Below, piece by piece: positions 35,297 through 44,744 of a stretch of DNA of 64,000 nt; positions within the stretch are counted from its first letter, which is position 1, and each line of letters starts with the position of its first letter. Where the stretch lies: the NCBI RefSeq assembly GCF_900447045.1, contig NZ_UAWH01000005.1:620001-684000 (forward strand), read 5' to 3'. The DNA comes from Clostridium paraputrificum. GTDB taxonomy: Bacteria > Bacillota > Clostridia > Clostridiales > Clostridiaceae. The notes beneath the pieces are model-generated. The model did not search any database. It worked only from the letters and a program-made list of their open reading frames with translations, and had not been told where the DNA came from. Position numbers and translations under genes: made by a program.

Positions 35297-38200
35297 ATGA
35301 TAAGAAAATCAAAAAGATATTTATCTGCAATGATTATAGGTGTTATGGTGATATCTAATATGCTAGGTGCAATAAGTGTATCAGCTGAAACTAGTGATAT
35401 AAAAGTAACAGCTATTGAAAAGGTTAATACTGACTATGAGATATATCCTTCACCACAGAGTGTAGAATATGAAGAAGGAAGTTTTAATTTTGGTAGTGAT
35501 GTAAACGTTGTTTATGAGAAAGGGATAGATAATTATACTAAGTCTAGACTTGAAGATGAGATACTAAAAGCTCATAGCATTTCTTATGAAGTTTCAGATT
35601 CAAACCAAATTATAAATGGAAAAACTAATATTTTAGTAGGGGTTTATGGTTCTGGTGAAGCTGTTGATAGGTATGCAGAGAAATATACTTTATTAACAGA
35701 AAATCTTTTTAGTAAAACAGATTCTTATTTTTTAGTATCTGATAATAATGTTATTACTGTTCTTGGAAAAGATACAGATTCTGCATTTTATGGATTAACA
35801 ACTTTATATCATATATTTAATCAAGTAACTGATAATGAAATAAGAAACTTTAAAATAGAAGATTATGCAAATGTAGTAACTCGTGGGTTTATAGAAGGTT
35901 ACTATGGAAATCCTTGGTCAGTTCAAGATAGAGCAGATCTTATGACTTATGGTGGATATTATAAGTTAAATGCTTATTTTTATGCGCCAAAGGATGATCC
36001 AAAACATAGAGTTCAATGGCGTTCGCTATATACTGAAGATGAGCTTAAGTGGATCAAACAATTAGCAGATGCAGGTAATGCTTCTAAATGTAGATTTGTT
36101 TATGGAATTCATCCATTTCCAGGAAATGATGCTTTTGGAATAGGAAAAGATGAAGCTGGATATCAGAAGGATTTAGTGGATTTAAAATCTAAACTTAAGC
36201 AAGTTATTGATCAAGGGGTTAGACAAGTTGCCATATTGGCAGATGATTTTGCTAATCCAGGTGGAGAACTAGGTCTTAGATTAGTAAATGATATAACTAA
36301 TTGGTTAGAAAATGAAGTAAAGCTTGAATATCCTGATATGAAAACTACATTACCATATGTTCCTTATGATTATATGGGGAATGGATCAGGTGCTGAGTTT
36401 ACATCTTTAAAAGAAGCACCAGAAAATGTACAACTTGTACAAACAGGCGGAAGGATATGGGGAGAAGTAACTCAAAATTTCTCTCAAACATTTAAGAATA
36501 ACACAGGTAGATCCCCATATTATTGGATTAATTGGCCATGTTCTGATAATTCAAAGAGCCATTTAATAATGGGAGGTAATGATACATTCTTACATCCAGG
36601 TGTTGATCCAACACTTATAGAAGGAATAATGTTAAACCCAATGCAGCAATCAGAAGCAAATAAATCAGCTCTATTTGCAGTTGCAGATTATTCATGGAAT
36701 ATATGGAAGACAAAGGAGCAAGCAGATAAGAACTGGAATGATTCTTTTAAATATATGGATCATAATACAGCAATAGAGACAGAAGCTTCAGCTGCTTTGC
36801 GTGAAATAAGTAAACACATGATAAATCAAAATATGGACAATCGTGTTACAGCATTACAAGAATCTATTGAATTAGCTCCAAAATTAAAGGCTTTTAAGGA
36901 AAAGTGTGATTCTGGAGTTAATGTTAAAGAGGATGCATTATTATTAATAGAGGAATTTACAAAAATTAAAGATGCAGCTAATTATTATAAGAGTAATCCA
37001 GGAAATAGAAAAACAAGAGACCAAATTATTTATTGGTTAAATTGTTGGGAAGATACAACAACTGCAGCAATTGAATACTTAAAAGCTATTATTGCAAATG
37101 AAGAGGATAATAGAAGTGAATTATGGTCTCATTATTCAGAAGCTCAATCGTCACTGGAGAAATCAAAAACTTATGGATTTAATTATGTAGACCATACAGA
37201 ATATGCAGAAGTAGGTGTTCAACATATTGTACCTTTTATAAACAATATGCAATCTTTTTTATCTCCAATAGTTTCTGGTATAGTTGATCCATCTAAGGTT
37301 ATCACTACAGTTATAACTAATAGAACTGATACTCCAACAGGAGATTTAAATAATATTTTGGATAATAATCCTTCTACAGAAATTGTTTACAAGAATCCGA
37401 ATACAATATCAGAAGGAACTTACATTGGAGTTAAATATAATAAAGTAATTAATATTAAAGATATAGAATTCTCCTTAGGAGCTATTTCAAATCCAAATGA
37501 TACAATGCAAGAAGCTAAGATTCAATACACATTAGACGGGAAAAGTTGGTTAGATTTAGAACAAGGCAAACTCTATTCTATGCCACAAAAAATTGTTATA
37601 GATGGATTAAACTTAGATGCAATGGGAATTCGTGTTACTGCAACTAAATCTAGAGTCAATACTTGGTTTGGAATTAAAGATATTACAGTTAATAAAGAGA
37701 ATATTGTAGAGCAACCAGATATTAATCCAACTGTAATAAGAACTTCAACTTGGAAAGGAATTTATTCAGGTAGTGAGTCTAATTTATTTGATGGTGATGA
37801 TTCTACAGATGTTTGGTATAAAACTAATGATGGAGATATGACTTATGCTGGAGATTTCGTTGGAGTTGATTTGGGAAGAGTAATTCCAATTGGAAAGGTT
37901 AGATTTGTACTTGGAAGAAGTGGTTCATCTGATAAATGGAGTAATTATAAACTAGAGTATTCAACAGATAATTTAAATTGGACAAAGTTTAAAGAATATA
38001 GTGGTAAAGATTCTGGACAAGATGTTATTGAGGAAAACTTTGATGGAAAAGAAGCTAGATATATTAGATTAACTAATGAAGTAGACCTTCATAAGTGGAT
38101 AATATTATCAGAAATCAGTGTTGAAAAGCATGGCGCAGATGCATCAACAAAAAATGTTTATACTAATACTAATTTAGAACTTTTATCAACTTTTGAAAAT

Positions 38201-39946
38201 GAGGGATTAACTAAATTAAATCCGAAAGAGAATATAATATTACATGCAAAGGAATATATAGGAGTTAAATTAAATAGGATTAAAGATTTAAGTGAAATTT
38301 TAGTAGAGGTATCAAATGAAGATGGCTTAAGTTTACAAACATCTATGAATGGAGTAGAGTGGACCAATATAACAATGAATGATAATAGTAAATTACAGGA
38401 TGCTAGATATGTAAGATTATTAGCTAGTAAGGATGTAATATTTAATTTAAATAAATTTGAAGTTAAATCTAACGAAATATATGAACCATCTTTAGAATCA
38501 ACATTTACTAAAATTAATGGTAAAGTTAGAAGTATATTTGATAAAAACTTTAGTACTTCAGTATCATTTGATGCATCCCCAATAAAAGATGGAAGTATAG
38601 TATTTGATTTGGGTCAAACAATTGATGTGAAGAACCTTACTTATGCTGTGCTAGATACAGAAAAAGATTATTTAAGAGATGCTAAATTCCAAATATCTAA
38701 TGATGGTGAAAGTTGGACAGATGTAATTACTATTGGTGATGGAAAAGAGAATGATAATAGTGATATAAACTCTAAACCAGTTGAAGCTGGATATTCTCAT
38801 GGAGATAGCACAACAATAGTACCAATTTCCCATGCTTTTGTAAGGGGAGAGTTGGATACAAGTAAAGAAGCTAGGTATTTAAGAATATTGTTTACTGCAG
38901 ATTATAAGTATAGATGGGTTAAAATAAGTGAAATTTTAATAAATGATGGCGAATATATTTCAACTATTAATGACCCAACTTATATATCAAATCCAATAGA
39001 GTTAGAAGGATTTTCACCAAGAAATATAAATGATGGAGATTTAACTACAGCATATAAGCCAAATACAAATAGTGATAAAATAAAATCAGGAAGTTTAACT
39101 TATCGTTTATCTGAAAAGACTGATGTTAAGAAGATAAATATTGTTCAAGGTGGAAATTCTATATCAAATGCAAAGGTTATGGTTAGAACAGGATATAATG
39201 AATATGGAGAAGCTATTTGGAATGAGCTTGGAATTTTAAATAAAAGCTTAACTGAACTTGTAAATACTAAGTATGATAATATTTTTGAAATTAGGATTGA
39301 TTGGCAAGGTATAGCTCCTACTATATATGAAATAGTAACAATAAATGACTATAATGTTCCTGATATAACTGATTTGGAAGAATTAGTGGCATCTTCTAAT
39401 AAATATGTAGAAGAAAATTATACAAAAGCAAGTTATGGTAAATTTATAGAAGCATTAGAAAAAGCAAAAGATATATTAAACGACTTAGCAAGTGTATCTC
39501 AAGATGATATAGATAATGCTAAATTAAATTTAATAAATTCAATTACAGAATTAGTTAATATTAAGGATTTAGTGGATGTAATTAATAGAGCAAATTCTAT
39601 TATTGAAAGCAATGTAGAATATACAGAAGAAACTATACAAGCACTTAAAGAGGAATTAAATAATGCAAAAACTGTATTAAATAATGAATATGCTGCACAA
39701 GAAGAGGTAGATAATGTATTAAAAGCATTAGATGATTCCATAAAAGCTCTTGAGAAAAAAACAGTAGATCCAAGTGTTGACAAAGAAGAACCATCAAAAC
39801 CTTCAAATCCATCAGGGGATAATAGTGATGGTGAAACTGTTAAGACTGGTGATACACAAGGAAGTAAAATACTTTTATTTGGATCATTAGTTGTAATTGC
39901 AGGATTAGCTAGTCTATATTTTAGAAAGAAAAAGACAGTAGAATAA
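35297..39946 (+). CDS. Surface-anchored GH84 beta-N-acetylglucosaminidase (NagH/NagJ-like)
   Basis: A 1549-residue exported enzyme that should remove beta-linked GlcNAc from host glycans or glycoproteins. Signal peptide (about 1-30), GH20b-like N-domain (about 45-165) and GH84 barrel (about 170-460), opening with RGFIEGYYGNPWS. The catalytic aspartate pair is D316-D317 in ILADDFAN, equivalent to the DD pair of C. perfringens NagJ. A helical domain (about 480-640) and several CBM32/discoidin-like modules follow (about 665-790, 805-960, 1095-1225). Two FIVAR-type helical repeats (about 1360-1500) and the VKTGDTQG sorting tail complete it. GAAAGGAG precedes the ATG. Family assignment is firm. 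Whether it is closer to mu-toxin NagH or to O-GlcNAcase NagJ I cannot tell. Confidence 0.92.
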   Translation: MIRKSKRYLSAMIIGVMVISNMLGAISVSAETSDIKVTAIEKVNTDYEIYPSPQSVEYEEGSFNFGSDVNVVYEKGIDNYTKSRLEDEILKAHSISYEVSDSNQIINGKTNILVGVYGSGEAVDRYAEKYTLLTENLFSKTDSYFLVSDNNVITVLGKDTDSAFYGLTTLYHIFNQVTDNEIRNFKIEDYANVVTRGFIEGYYGNPWSVQDRADLMTYGGYYKLNAYFYAPKDDPKHRVQWRSLYTEDELKWIKQLADAGNASKCRFVYGIHPFPGNDAFGIGKDEAGYQKDLVDLKSKLKQVIDQGVRQVAILADDFANPGGELGLRLVNDITNWLENEVKLEYPDMKTTLPYVPYDYMGNGSGAEFTSLKEAPENVQLVQTGGRIWGEVTQNFSQTFKNNTGRSPYYWINWPCSDNSKSHLIMGGNDTFLHPGVDPTLIEGIMLNPMQQSEANKSALFAVADYSWNIWKTKEQADKNWNDSFKYMDHNTAIETEASAALREISKHMINQNMDNRVTALQESIELAPKLKAFKEKCDSGVNVKEDALLLIEEFTKIKDAANYYKSNPGNRKTRDQIIYWLNCWEDTTTAAIEYLKAIIANEEDNRSELWSHYSEAQSSLEKSKTYGFNYVDHTEYAEVGVQHIVPFINNMQSFLSPIVSGIVDPSKVITTVITNRTDTPTGDLNNILDNNPSTEIVYKNPNTISEGTYIGVKYNKVINIKDIEFSLGAISNPNDTMQEAKIQYTLDGKSWLDLEQGKLYSMPQKIVIDGLNLDAMGIRVTATKSRVNTWFGIKDITVNKENIVEQPDINPTVIRTSTWKGIYSGSESNLFDGDDSTDVWYKTNDGDMTYAGDFVGVDLGRVIPIGKVRFVLGRSGSSDKWSNYKLEYSTDNLNWTKFKEYSGKDSGQDVIEENFDGKEARYIRLTNEVDLHKWIILSEISVEKHGADASTKNVYTNTNLELLSTFENEGLTKLNPKENIILHAKEYIGVKLNRIKDLSEILVEVSNEDGLSLQTSMNGVEWTNITMNDNSKLQDARYVRLLASKDVIFNLNKFEVKSNEIYEPSLESTFTKINGKVRSIFDKNFSTSVSFDASPIKDGSIVFDLGQTIDVKNLTYAVLDTEKDYLRDAKFQISNDGESWTDVITIGDGKENDNSDINSKPVEAGYSHGDSTTIVPISHAFVRGELDTSKEARYLRILFTADYKYRWVKISEILINDGEYISTINDPTYISNPIELEGFSPRNINDGDLTTAYKPNTNSDKIKSGSLTYRLSEKTDVKKINIVQGGNSISNAKVMVRTGYNEYGEAIWNELGILNKSLTELVNTKYDNIFEIRIDWQGIAPTIYEIVTINDYNVPDITDLEELVASSNKYVEENYTKASYGKFIEALEKAKDILNDLASVSQDDIDNAKLNLINSITELVNIKDLVDVINRANSIIESNVEYTEETIQALKEELNNAKTVLNNEYAAQEEVDNVLKALDDSIKALEKKTVDPSVDKEEPSKPSNPSGDNSDGETVKTGDTQGSKILLFGSLVVIAGLASLYFRKKKTVE
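39791..39890 (+). repeat. 100-bp perfect direct repeat, copy 2 (wall-anchor segment)
   Basis: Identical base for base to 34722-34821 at the end of the GH31 gene; similarity continues, with substitutions, to the stop codon. Confidence 0.93.
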
Positions 39947-39952
39947 AATTAG

Positions 39953-39980
39953 AGGAGGATAGCATAGTATCCTCCTTTTA
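39953..39980 (+). terminator. Terminator after the GH84 gene
   Basis: AGGAGGATA and TATCCTCCT with a six-base loop, then TTTT. The next gene starts 21 bp later, so its expression may depend on readthrough. Confidence 0.8.
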
Positions 39981-40000
39981 TACATAATGGAGGAGTATTT

Positions 40001-40456
40001 ATGAAGAAATTTATTTTTATATCACTATCTATATGTTTAATGTTTGGAGCTATAGCATGTACTAATAATGATATTGAGGATAAAAAAGAAACACAGAATG
40101 TAGAAACAGTTGAAGAATTAAATTTTAAGAGTGTATCGGTATTTGAAATATCAAATTTAATAAAAGAAAATAAGGATAAAATAATATATTTTTCAAGAAA
40201 AACATGTGATAGATGTCTTCAACTAGATGAAAATCTGAAGGAAGTATTAGATAAGAATTCACAAGAAAAAATATATTTATTTGATACAGATAAAGCTAGA
40301 AACGAAAATAATGAATTAATGAAGGAAATATTAAAAGAAGTAAAAGTTGAAAGCGTTCCAACAATAATATACTTTGAAGGAAATATTGAAAAGGATAGAT
40401 ATGATACATTAGGAGGAGTAGATGAGTTAAAAGGGTGGTTTAATGGAAAGCTATAA
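40001..40456 (+). CDS. Thioredoxin-like lipoprotein
   Basis: A 151-residue exported protein. A lipoprotein signal ends in GAIAC (Cys at about position 20), followed by a short acidic linker. The thioredoxin fold has a CxxC redox site in RKTCDRCLQLDE and the cis-Pro loop VESVPTIIYFEG. It resembles the group that includes bacteriocin-accessory thioredoxins (PedC/BrcD-like) and would act on disulfides outside the membrane. It follows the GH84 gene after a terminator. Neighbouring surface enzymes have few cysteines, so they are unlikely clients. Confidence 0.82.
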   Translation: MKKFIFISLSICLMFGAIACTNNDIEDKKETQNVETVEELNFKSVSVFEISNLIKENKDKIIYFSRKTCDRCLQLDENLKEVLDKNSQEKIYLFDTDKARNENNELMKEILKEVKVESVPTIIYFEGNIEKDRYDTLGGVDELKGWFNGKL

Positions 40457-40538
40457 GTATTTTTAGTATAGTAGTATAATAAGAGATTAAGAGGAAATGA
40501 ATTAAAATAAGACATAGTATGAGAGTAGGGGAATAGTA

Positions 40539-42977
40539 TTGGCCATTAATAAATTAGAAATATTAGAAAAATACTTTGGATATAAGAGTTTTAGAAGAGG
40601 ACAGGAAAAAATAATAGATGAGATATTAAAAGGAAATGATGCGCTTGCTATTATGCCAACAGGGGGAGGGAAGTCACTTTGTTACCAAATTCCAGCTTTA
40701 ATGTTAGATGGGATAACAATAGTAATTTCACCTCTTATATCTCTTATGAAAGACCAAGTGGATACATTAAATTCAGTAGGTCTTAACTCGGCATTTTTAA
40801 ATAGTTCTTTGTCTACCTATGAGTTTAATGAGGTTATAAATGGAATTGTAAATAATAAATATAAAATTATATATGTTGCGCCTGAAAGACTAAACTCAAA
40901 TGAATTTATTACAGTTATAGCTCAAATGAAGATAGCTCAAGTAGCCATTGATGAAGCTCACTGTGTGTCTCAATGGGGACATGATTTTAGGGTTAGTTAT
41001 AAAGGGATTTCAACATTTATTGCTAAGCTTGTAGATAGACCAATAATAACAGCATTTACAGCTACAGCATCTGAAGAAGTAAGAAATGATATTATAAATT
41101 TATTAAAACTTAGGGAACCTAAGATATTTGTTACTGGATTTGATAGGGAGAACTTAAGAATAAACATTGTTAAGGGCTCAGATAAAAAGAAGTTTTTAGT
41201 TAACTACATTAAAAATAATCCTAAAGATTCAGGGATAATATATGCTGCTACAAGAAAAGAAGTTGAGAGTATATATGACTTATTAAAGAAAAATAAGATT
41301 AGCGTTGGAAAATATCACGCTGGTTTATCAAATGATGAAAGAATAAAAAGTCAGGAAGAGTTTATAAATGATGATACCAATATAATAGTTGCAACAAATG
41401 CTTTTGGAATGGGTATTGATAAGCCTAACATAAGGTATGTTATTCATTATAATATGCCTAAGAATATTGAGGGGTATTATCAAGAGATAGGAAGAGCTGG
41501 TAGAGATGGTGAACCAAGTGAGTGTATTATGCTTTTTTCACCAGCAGATGTTATTACTCAAAAATATTTAATTGAAGTAAGTACAGAAGACCCTTTAAGA
41601 AAGAACAAACAATATAAAAAGCTTCAACAAATGATGAGTTTAGTTTATATAAATAGTTGCTATAGAAAATATATTTTGGATTATTTTGGTGATACCTATG
41701 AAGGCGAATGTGATAATTGTAGTAACTGTTTAAATAAAGGTGAGGTTAGGGATAAAACTATAGATGCTCAAAAAGTTATATCCTGTATTCATAAAATGAA
41801 AAGAAGTTTTGGAGTTGGTATGATAGTAGATGTTCTTAGAGGTTCTAAGAATAAAAAACTTTTAAATCTAGGATTTAATGAATTAAGTACTTATGGAATA
41901 ATGAAAGAATACTCTAGTGATGGGTTAAAGGAGTTTATTAATATTTTAATTGCTCATGGATATTTAGAAGTAAATGAGGAGTTTTCTACAGTTGCTTTAA
42001 ATAATTTATCTTATAAGGTTGTAAAAGGAGAAATTAAAGTTCTATTAAAGGATGTTAATATTGAAAGTAATAGAGTAGAAATTAATGATTTGTTTGATAA
42101 GTTATCTTTATTAAGACGTGAAATAGCACAAGAGGAAAAGAAGGCTCCATATATGATATTTGGTGATGGAACCTTAAGAGAGATGAGTATTAAGTATCCT
42201 ATAGATAAAGAGGAAATGCTTAAGATATCTGGTGTTGGAGAAATTAAGTATGAAAGATATGGAGAAAGATTTATAGAAATTATTAAGGAGTATGTTATAG
42301 CTAATAATATAAAAAAGGAAGTAGCTATAGATAATAAAGAGACTGAAGAAATAGAAGATGATTATTTTGAAGTTAATAGTGATAAAGAATTATTAGAAAG
42401 ACTTATTAAATTAAGAGAAGGCTTTGCAAATAAGCTAAACCTTCCTGTATCAATGATTTTAAGTAAAAATACCTTAAAAGAGATAAGTGGACGTTATCCC
42501 AATACCCTAGATAAGCTTAAGGATATAGGAGGAATTGGGCCAAAGAAAATAGAGGGATATGGTGATTCAATAATTGAAGAAGTAGATAATTATATTATTG
42601 AAAAGGGTCTTAATCCTACTTGGAAAGAGAAGAAGAGAAAGAAGCTTATTATAGATGGAGAAACTAGAAGTGCATCAGAAATAACCTTAGATAGACTTAA
42701 TATGTGTGAGGAAATAGAAAGTGTATCAGAAGATATGGAAATATCAATTTCAACAATCCTTGGATATGTTACAGATTATATAAAGTCTACTGGTGATAAC
42801 AGTATAAAAATAGATTTAGATAAATACTACAATAAAGAGGATGAAGAAATAATATTAAATGCTATAAATAAACATGGAATAGATAAAATTCAAGTTATTA
42901 AAAAATCTTTACCAGATTATATTAAATATGAGTGTATTAGAGCTGTAATATTAAAAAGAAAAATAATGCAAGAGTAA
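40539..42977 (+). CDS. recQ: ATP-dependent DNA helicase RecQ
   Basis: 3'-5' DNA helicase of recombination and repair. An 812-residue protein with Walker A PTGGGKS at about 40-46, DEAH at 138-141 with HCVSQWGHDFR, and helicase C-domain motifs TNAFGMGIDKPNIRYVIHYNMP and QEIGRAGRDG. The RQC zinc site uses a Cys near 373 and the ECDNCSNC cluster near 390. Two HRDC domains follow (about 505-590 and 620-705), then a C-terminal helical extension. Double HRDC is longer than E. coli RecQ but known in other bacteria. TTG start with a weak GTAGGGG site; no in-frame ATG precedes the helicase core closely. Confidence 0.95.
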   Translation: MAINKLEILEKYFGYKSFRRGQEKIIDEILKGNDALAIMPTGGGKSLCYQIPALMLDGITIVISPLISLMKDQVDTLNSVGLNSAFLNSSLSTYEFNEVINGIVNNKYKIIYVAPERLNSNEFITVIAQMKIAQVAIDEAHCVSQWGHDFRVSYKGISTFIAKLVDRPIITAFTATASEEVRNDIINLLKLREPKIFVTGFDRENLRINIVKGSDKKKFLVNYIKNNPKDSGIIYAATRKEVESIYDLLKKNKISVGKYHAGLSNDERIKSQEEFINDDTNIIVATNAFGMGIDKPNIRYVIHYNMPKNIEGYYQEIGRAGRDGEPSECIMLFSPADVITQKYLIEVSTEDPLRKNKQYKKLQQMMSLVYINSCYRKYILDYFGDTYEGECDNCSNCLNKGEVRDKTIDAQKVISCIHKMKRSFGVGMIVDVLRGSKNKKLLNLGFNELSTYGIMKEYSSDGLKEFINILIAHGYLEVNEEFSTVALNNLSYKVVKGEIKVLLKDVNIESNRVEINDLFDKLSLLRREIAQEEKKAPYMIFGDGTLREMSIKYPIDKEEMLKISGVGEIKYERYGERFIEIIKEYVIANNIKKEVAIDNKETEEIEDDYFEVNSDKELLERLIKLREGFANKLNLPVSMILSKNTLKEISGRYPNTLDKLKDIGGIGPKKIEGYGDSIIEEVDNYIIEKGLNPTWKEKKRKKLIIDGETRSASEITLDRLNMCEEIESVSEDMEISISTILGYVTDYIKSTGDNSIKIDLDKYYNKEDEEIILNAINKHGIDKIQVIKKSLPDYIKYECIRAVILKRKIMQE

Positions 42978-42983
42978 TTATAG

Positions 42984-43011
42984 GCTAATGATAAAAATAT
43001 CATTGGCTTTT
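42984..43011 (+). terminator. Terminator after recQ
   Basis: GCTAATGAT and ATCATTGGC (one G-U) around AAAAAT, followed by TTTT. It directly abuts the MerR-type promoter at 43015. Confidence 0.75.
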
Positions 43012-43014
43012 GTA

Positions 43015-43045
43015 TTGACTTAGAGTTCACTTAAAGTAGTAAAAT
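43015..43045 (+). promoter_or_regulatory. MerR-type promoter of the histidine phosphatase gene
   Basis: TTGACT (43015-43020), 19 bp, TAAAAT (43040-43045). The spacer region holds CTTAGAG-TTCA-CTTAAAG (43019-43036), whose left half is identical to the palindrome before the AdhR-like gene at 22956. Confidence 0.72.
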
Positions 43046-43079
43046 TATAGGGATGCATATTTAATATTGGGAGGTTACA

Positions 43080-43667
43080 ATGAAGAAAACACTTTATTTA
43101 ATGAGACATGGACAAACTTTATTTAATTTAAGAAGAAAGGTTCAAGGTGCTTGTGACTCGCCTTTGACACAAGAGGGAATTAGACAAGCAACCTTAGCCA
43201 AGGATTATTTTAAGGAAAATGGCATAGAATTTGATCATGCATATTCATCAACTCAAGAAAGAGCATGTGATACATTAGAGATAATTACAGATATGGAATA
43301 TGTTAGACTTAAAGGGTTAAAAGAATGGAATTTTGGAACTTTTGAAGGAGAAAGTGAGGATTTGAATCCTAAGAATAGAAAAGGTGGAACCTATGGAGAT
43401 TTTTTTGTCCAGTATAATGGTGAAGAAGATTTAGAAGTTCAAAAAAGAATGAATAAAACTCTTACAGAAATTATGAATAAGGAAGATCATGAAACTGTAC
43501 TAGCTGTAAGTCATGGTGGTGCATGTTTTATGTTCTTAAGAAAATGGGAAGATATTTCTAAGAGAGAACCAATAAAATTTACTAATTGTTGTATTTTAAA
43601 GTTTGAATTTGAAGATAATGAGTTTAAATTTATAGAAGTTATTGATCCTTTAAAAAATGTAGTATAA
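43080..43667 (+). CDS. Histidine phosphatase (phosphoglycerate-mutase-like) family protein
   Basis: A 195-residue branch-1 histidine phosphatase. The catalytic RHG is at residues 9-11 in LMRHGQTLFN and the second His is in AVSHGGACFM. The length is shorter than true dPGM, and it lacks the FTGW insertion seen in gpmA at 45541, so it is probably a phosphatase of unknown substrate. GGGAGG precedes the ATG. The gene is preceded by a MerR-type promoter like those of the AdhR-like regulator and its operon, which suggests induction by the same stress. Confidence 0.88.
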   Translation: MKKTLYLMRHGQTLFNLRRKVQGACDSPLTQEGIRQATLAKDYFKENGIEFDHAYSSTQERACDTLEIITDMEYVRLKGLKEWNFGTFEGESEDLNPKNRKGGTYGDFFVQYNGEEDLEVQKRMNKTLTEIMNKEDHETVLAVSHGGACFMFLRKWEDISKREPIKFTNCCILKFEFEDNEFKFIEVIDPLKNVV

Positions 43668-43735
43668 TAATTCTTAGAAATTAAGAGCCCTATAGCTTGT
43701 AATTTCTAAATATTATAAATGAGGGACATGATAAT

Positions 43736-44512
43736 ATGACAGTAGAATTAGAGAAATACTATAATAAATTTTGTGAAGATAAAAGATTAACTAGAAAGCA
43801 TGGACAAGTGGAATATATAACATCTATGAAGTATATTCATGAATATTTAAAGGAAAATCAGAATGCCAAGATTTTAGATGTAGGTGCAGGGACTGGAAGA
43901 TATTCTGTTCAACTAGCTAATGAAGGATATGATGTTACAGCGGTGGAACTTGTAAAGCATAATTTAGGTGTTTTAAAGTCAAAGGGAAGCACTGTTAAAG
44001 CTTATCAAGGAACTGCATTAGACTTATCAAGATTCTCAGAAAATACATTTGATATGACATTAGTGTTTGGACCAATGTATCATTTATATACAATTGAGGA
44101 TAAAATAAAAGCACTACAAGAAGCTAAGAGAGTAACAAAGGTGGGTGGTGTTATCTTAGTAGCTTATTGTATGAATGAATATAGCATATTAACATATGGA
44201 TTTAAAGAAAACCATATAAAAGAGTCTATTGCAAAGGGTAAGGTGAGTAAAGATTTTCATGTTATTTCAGAGCCAGAGGATTTATATGATTATGTAAGAA
44301 TTGAAGATATTGATAAAGTTAATGAAGGTGCAGGAATAAAAAGAATAAAGCTGATATCCGCTGATGGTCCAGCTAACTATATGCGTCCAATTCTAAATTC
44401 TATGGATGAAGAAACATATAAACTTTTTATTGAGTACCACCTTTCAACTTGTGAAAGAGCGGATTTACTAGGCGCAAGTGCTCATACATTAGATATTTTA
44501 AGAAAAGAATAA
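43736..44512 (+). CDS. Class I SAM-dependent methyltransferase
   Basis: A 258-residue Rossmann-fold methyltransferase. Motif I is ILDVGAGTGRYSVQLA at about residue 43, followed by VTAVELVKHN, LVFGPMYHLY and VGGVILVAYC in the usual order. The methyl acceptor is not predictable. GAGGGA precedes the ATG. It lies 68 bp after the histidine phosphatase gene with no terminator between, so it may also be expressed from the MerR-type promoter. A strong terminator follows. Confidence 0.88.
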   Translation: MTVELEKYYNKFCEDKRLTRKHGQVEYITSMKYIHEYLKENQNAKILDVGAGTGRYSVQLANEGYDVTAVELVKHNLGVLKSKGSTVKAYQGTALDLSRFSENTFDMTLVFGPMYHLYTIEDKIKALQEAKRVTKVGGVILVAYCMNEYSILTYGFKENHIKESIAKGKVSKDFHVISEPEDLYDYVRIEDIDKVNEGAGIKRIKLISADGPANYMRPILNSMDEETYKLFIEYHLSTCERADLLGASAHTLDILRKE

Positions 44513-44520
44513 GATATTAT

Positions 44521-44556
44521 AAAATGACAGTATAAAAAAGTACTGTCATTTTTTAT
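44521..44556 (+). terminator. Terminator after the methyltransferase gene
   Basis: AAAATGACAGTA and TACTGTCATTTT form a 12-bp perfect stem and run into T residues. The remaining bases to 44744 are AT-rich with nothing recognisable. Confidence 0.9.
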
Positions 44557-44744
44557 TATTTTGGATATTATGGTTATTATTAATTGTCAATTGATTTCTA
44601 AATACATACATTATTGTAATAAAATAAAAAGAATTAGATTAAATGCTTGATAAGTAAGAGGAATATGTATAAAATATTAATTAATAGAAATTATTAGCTA
44701 ATAAAAATAGGCTAAATTGATTTTATATAAAGGGGGAGAAGGAA

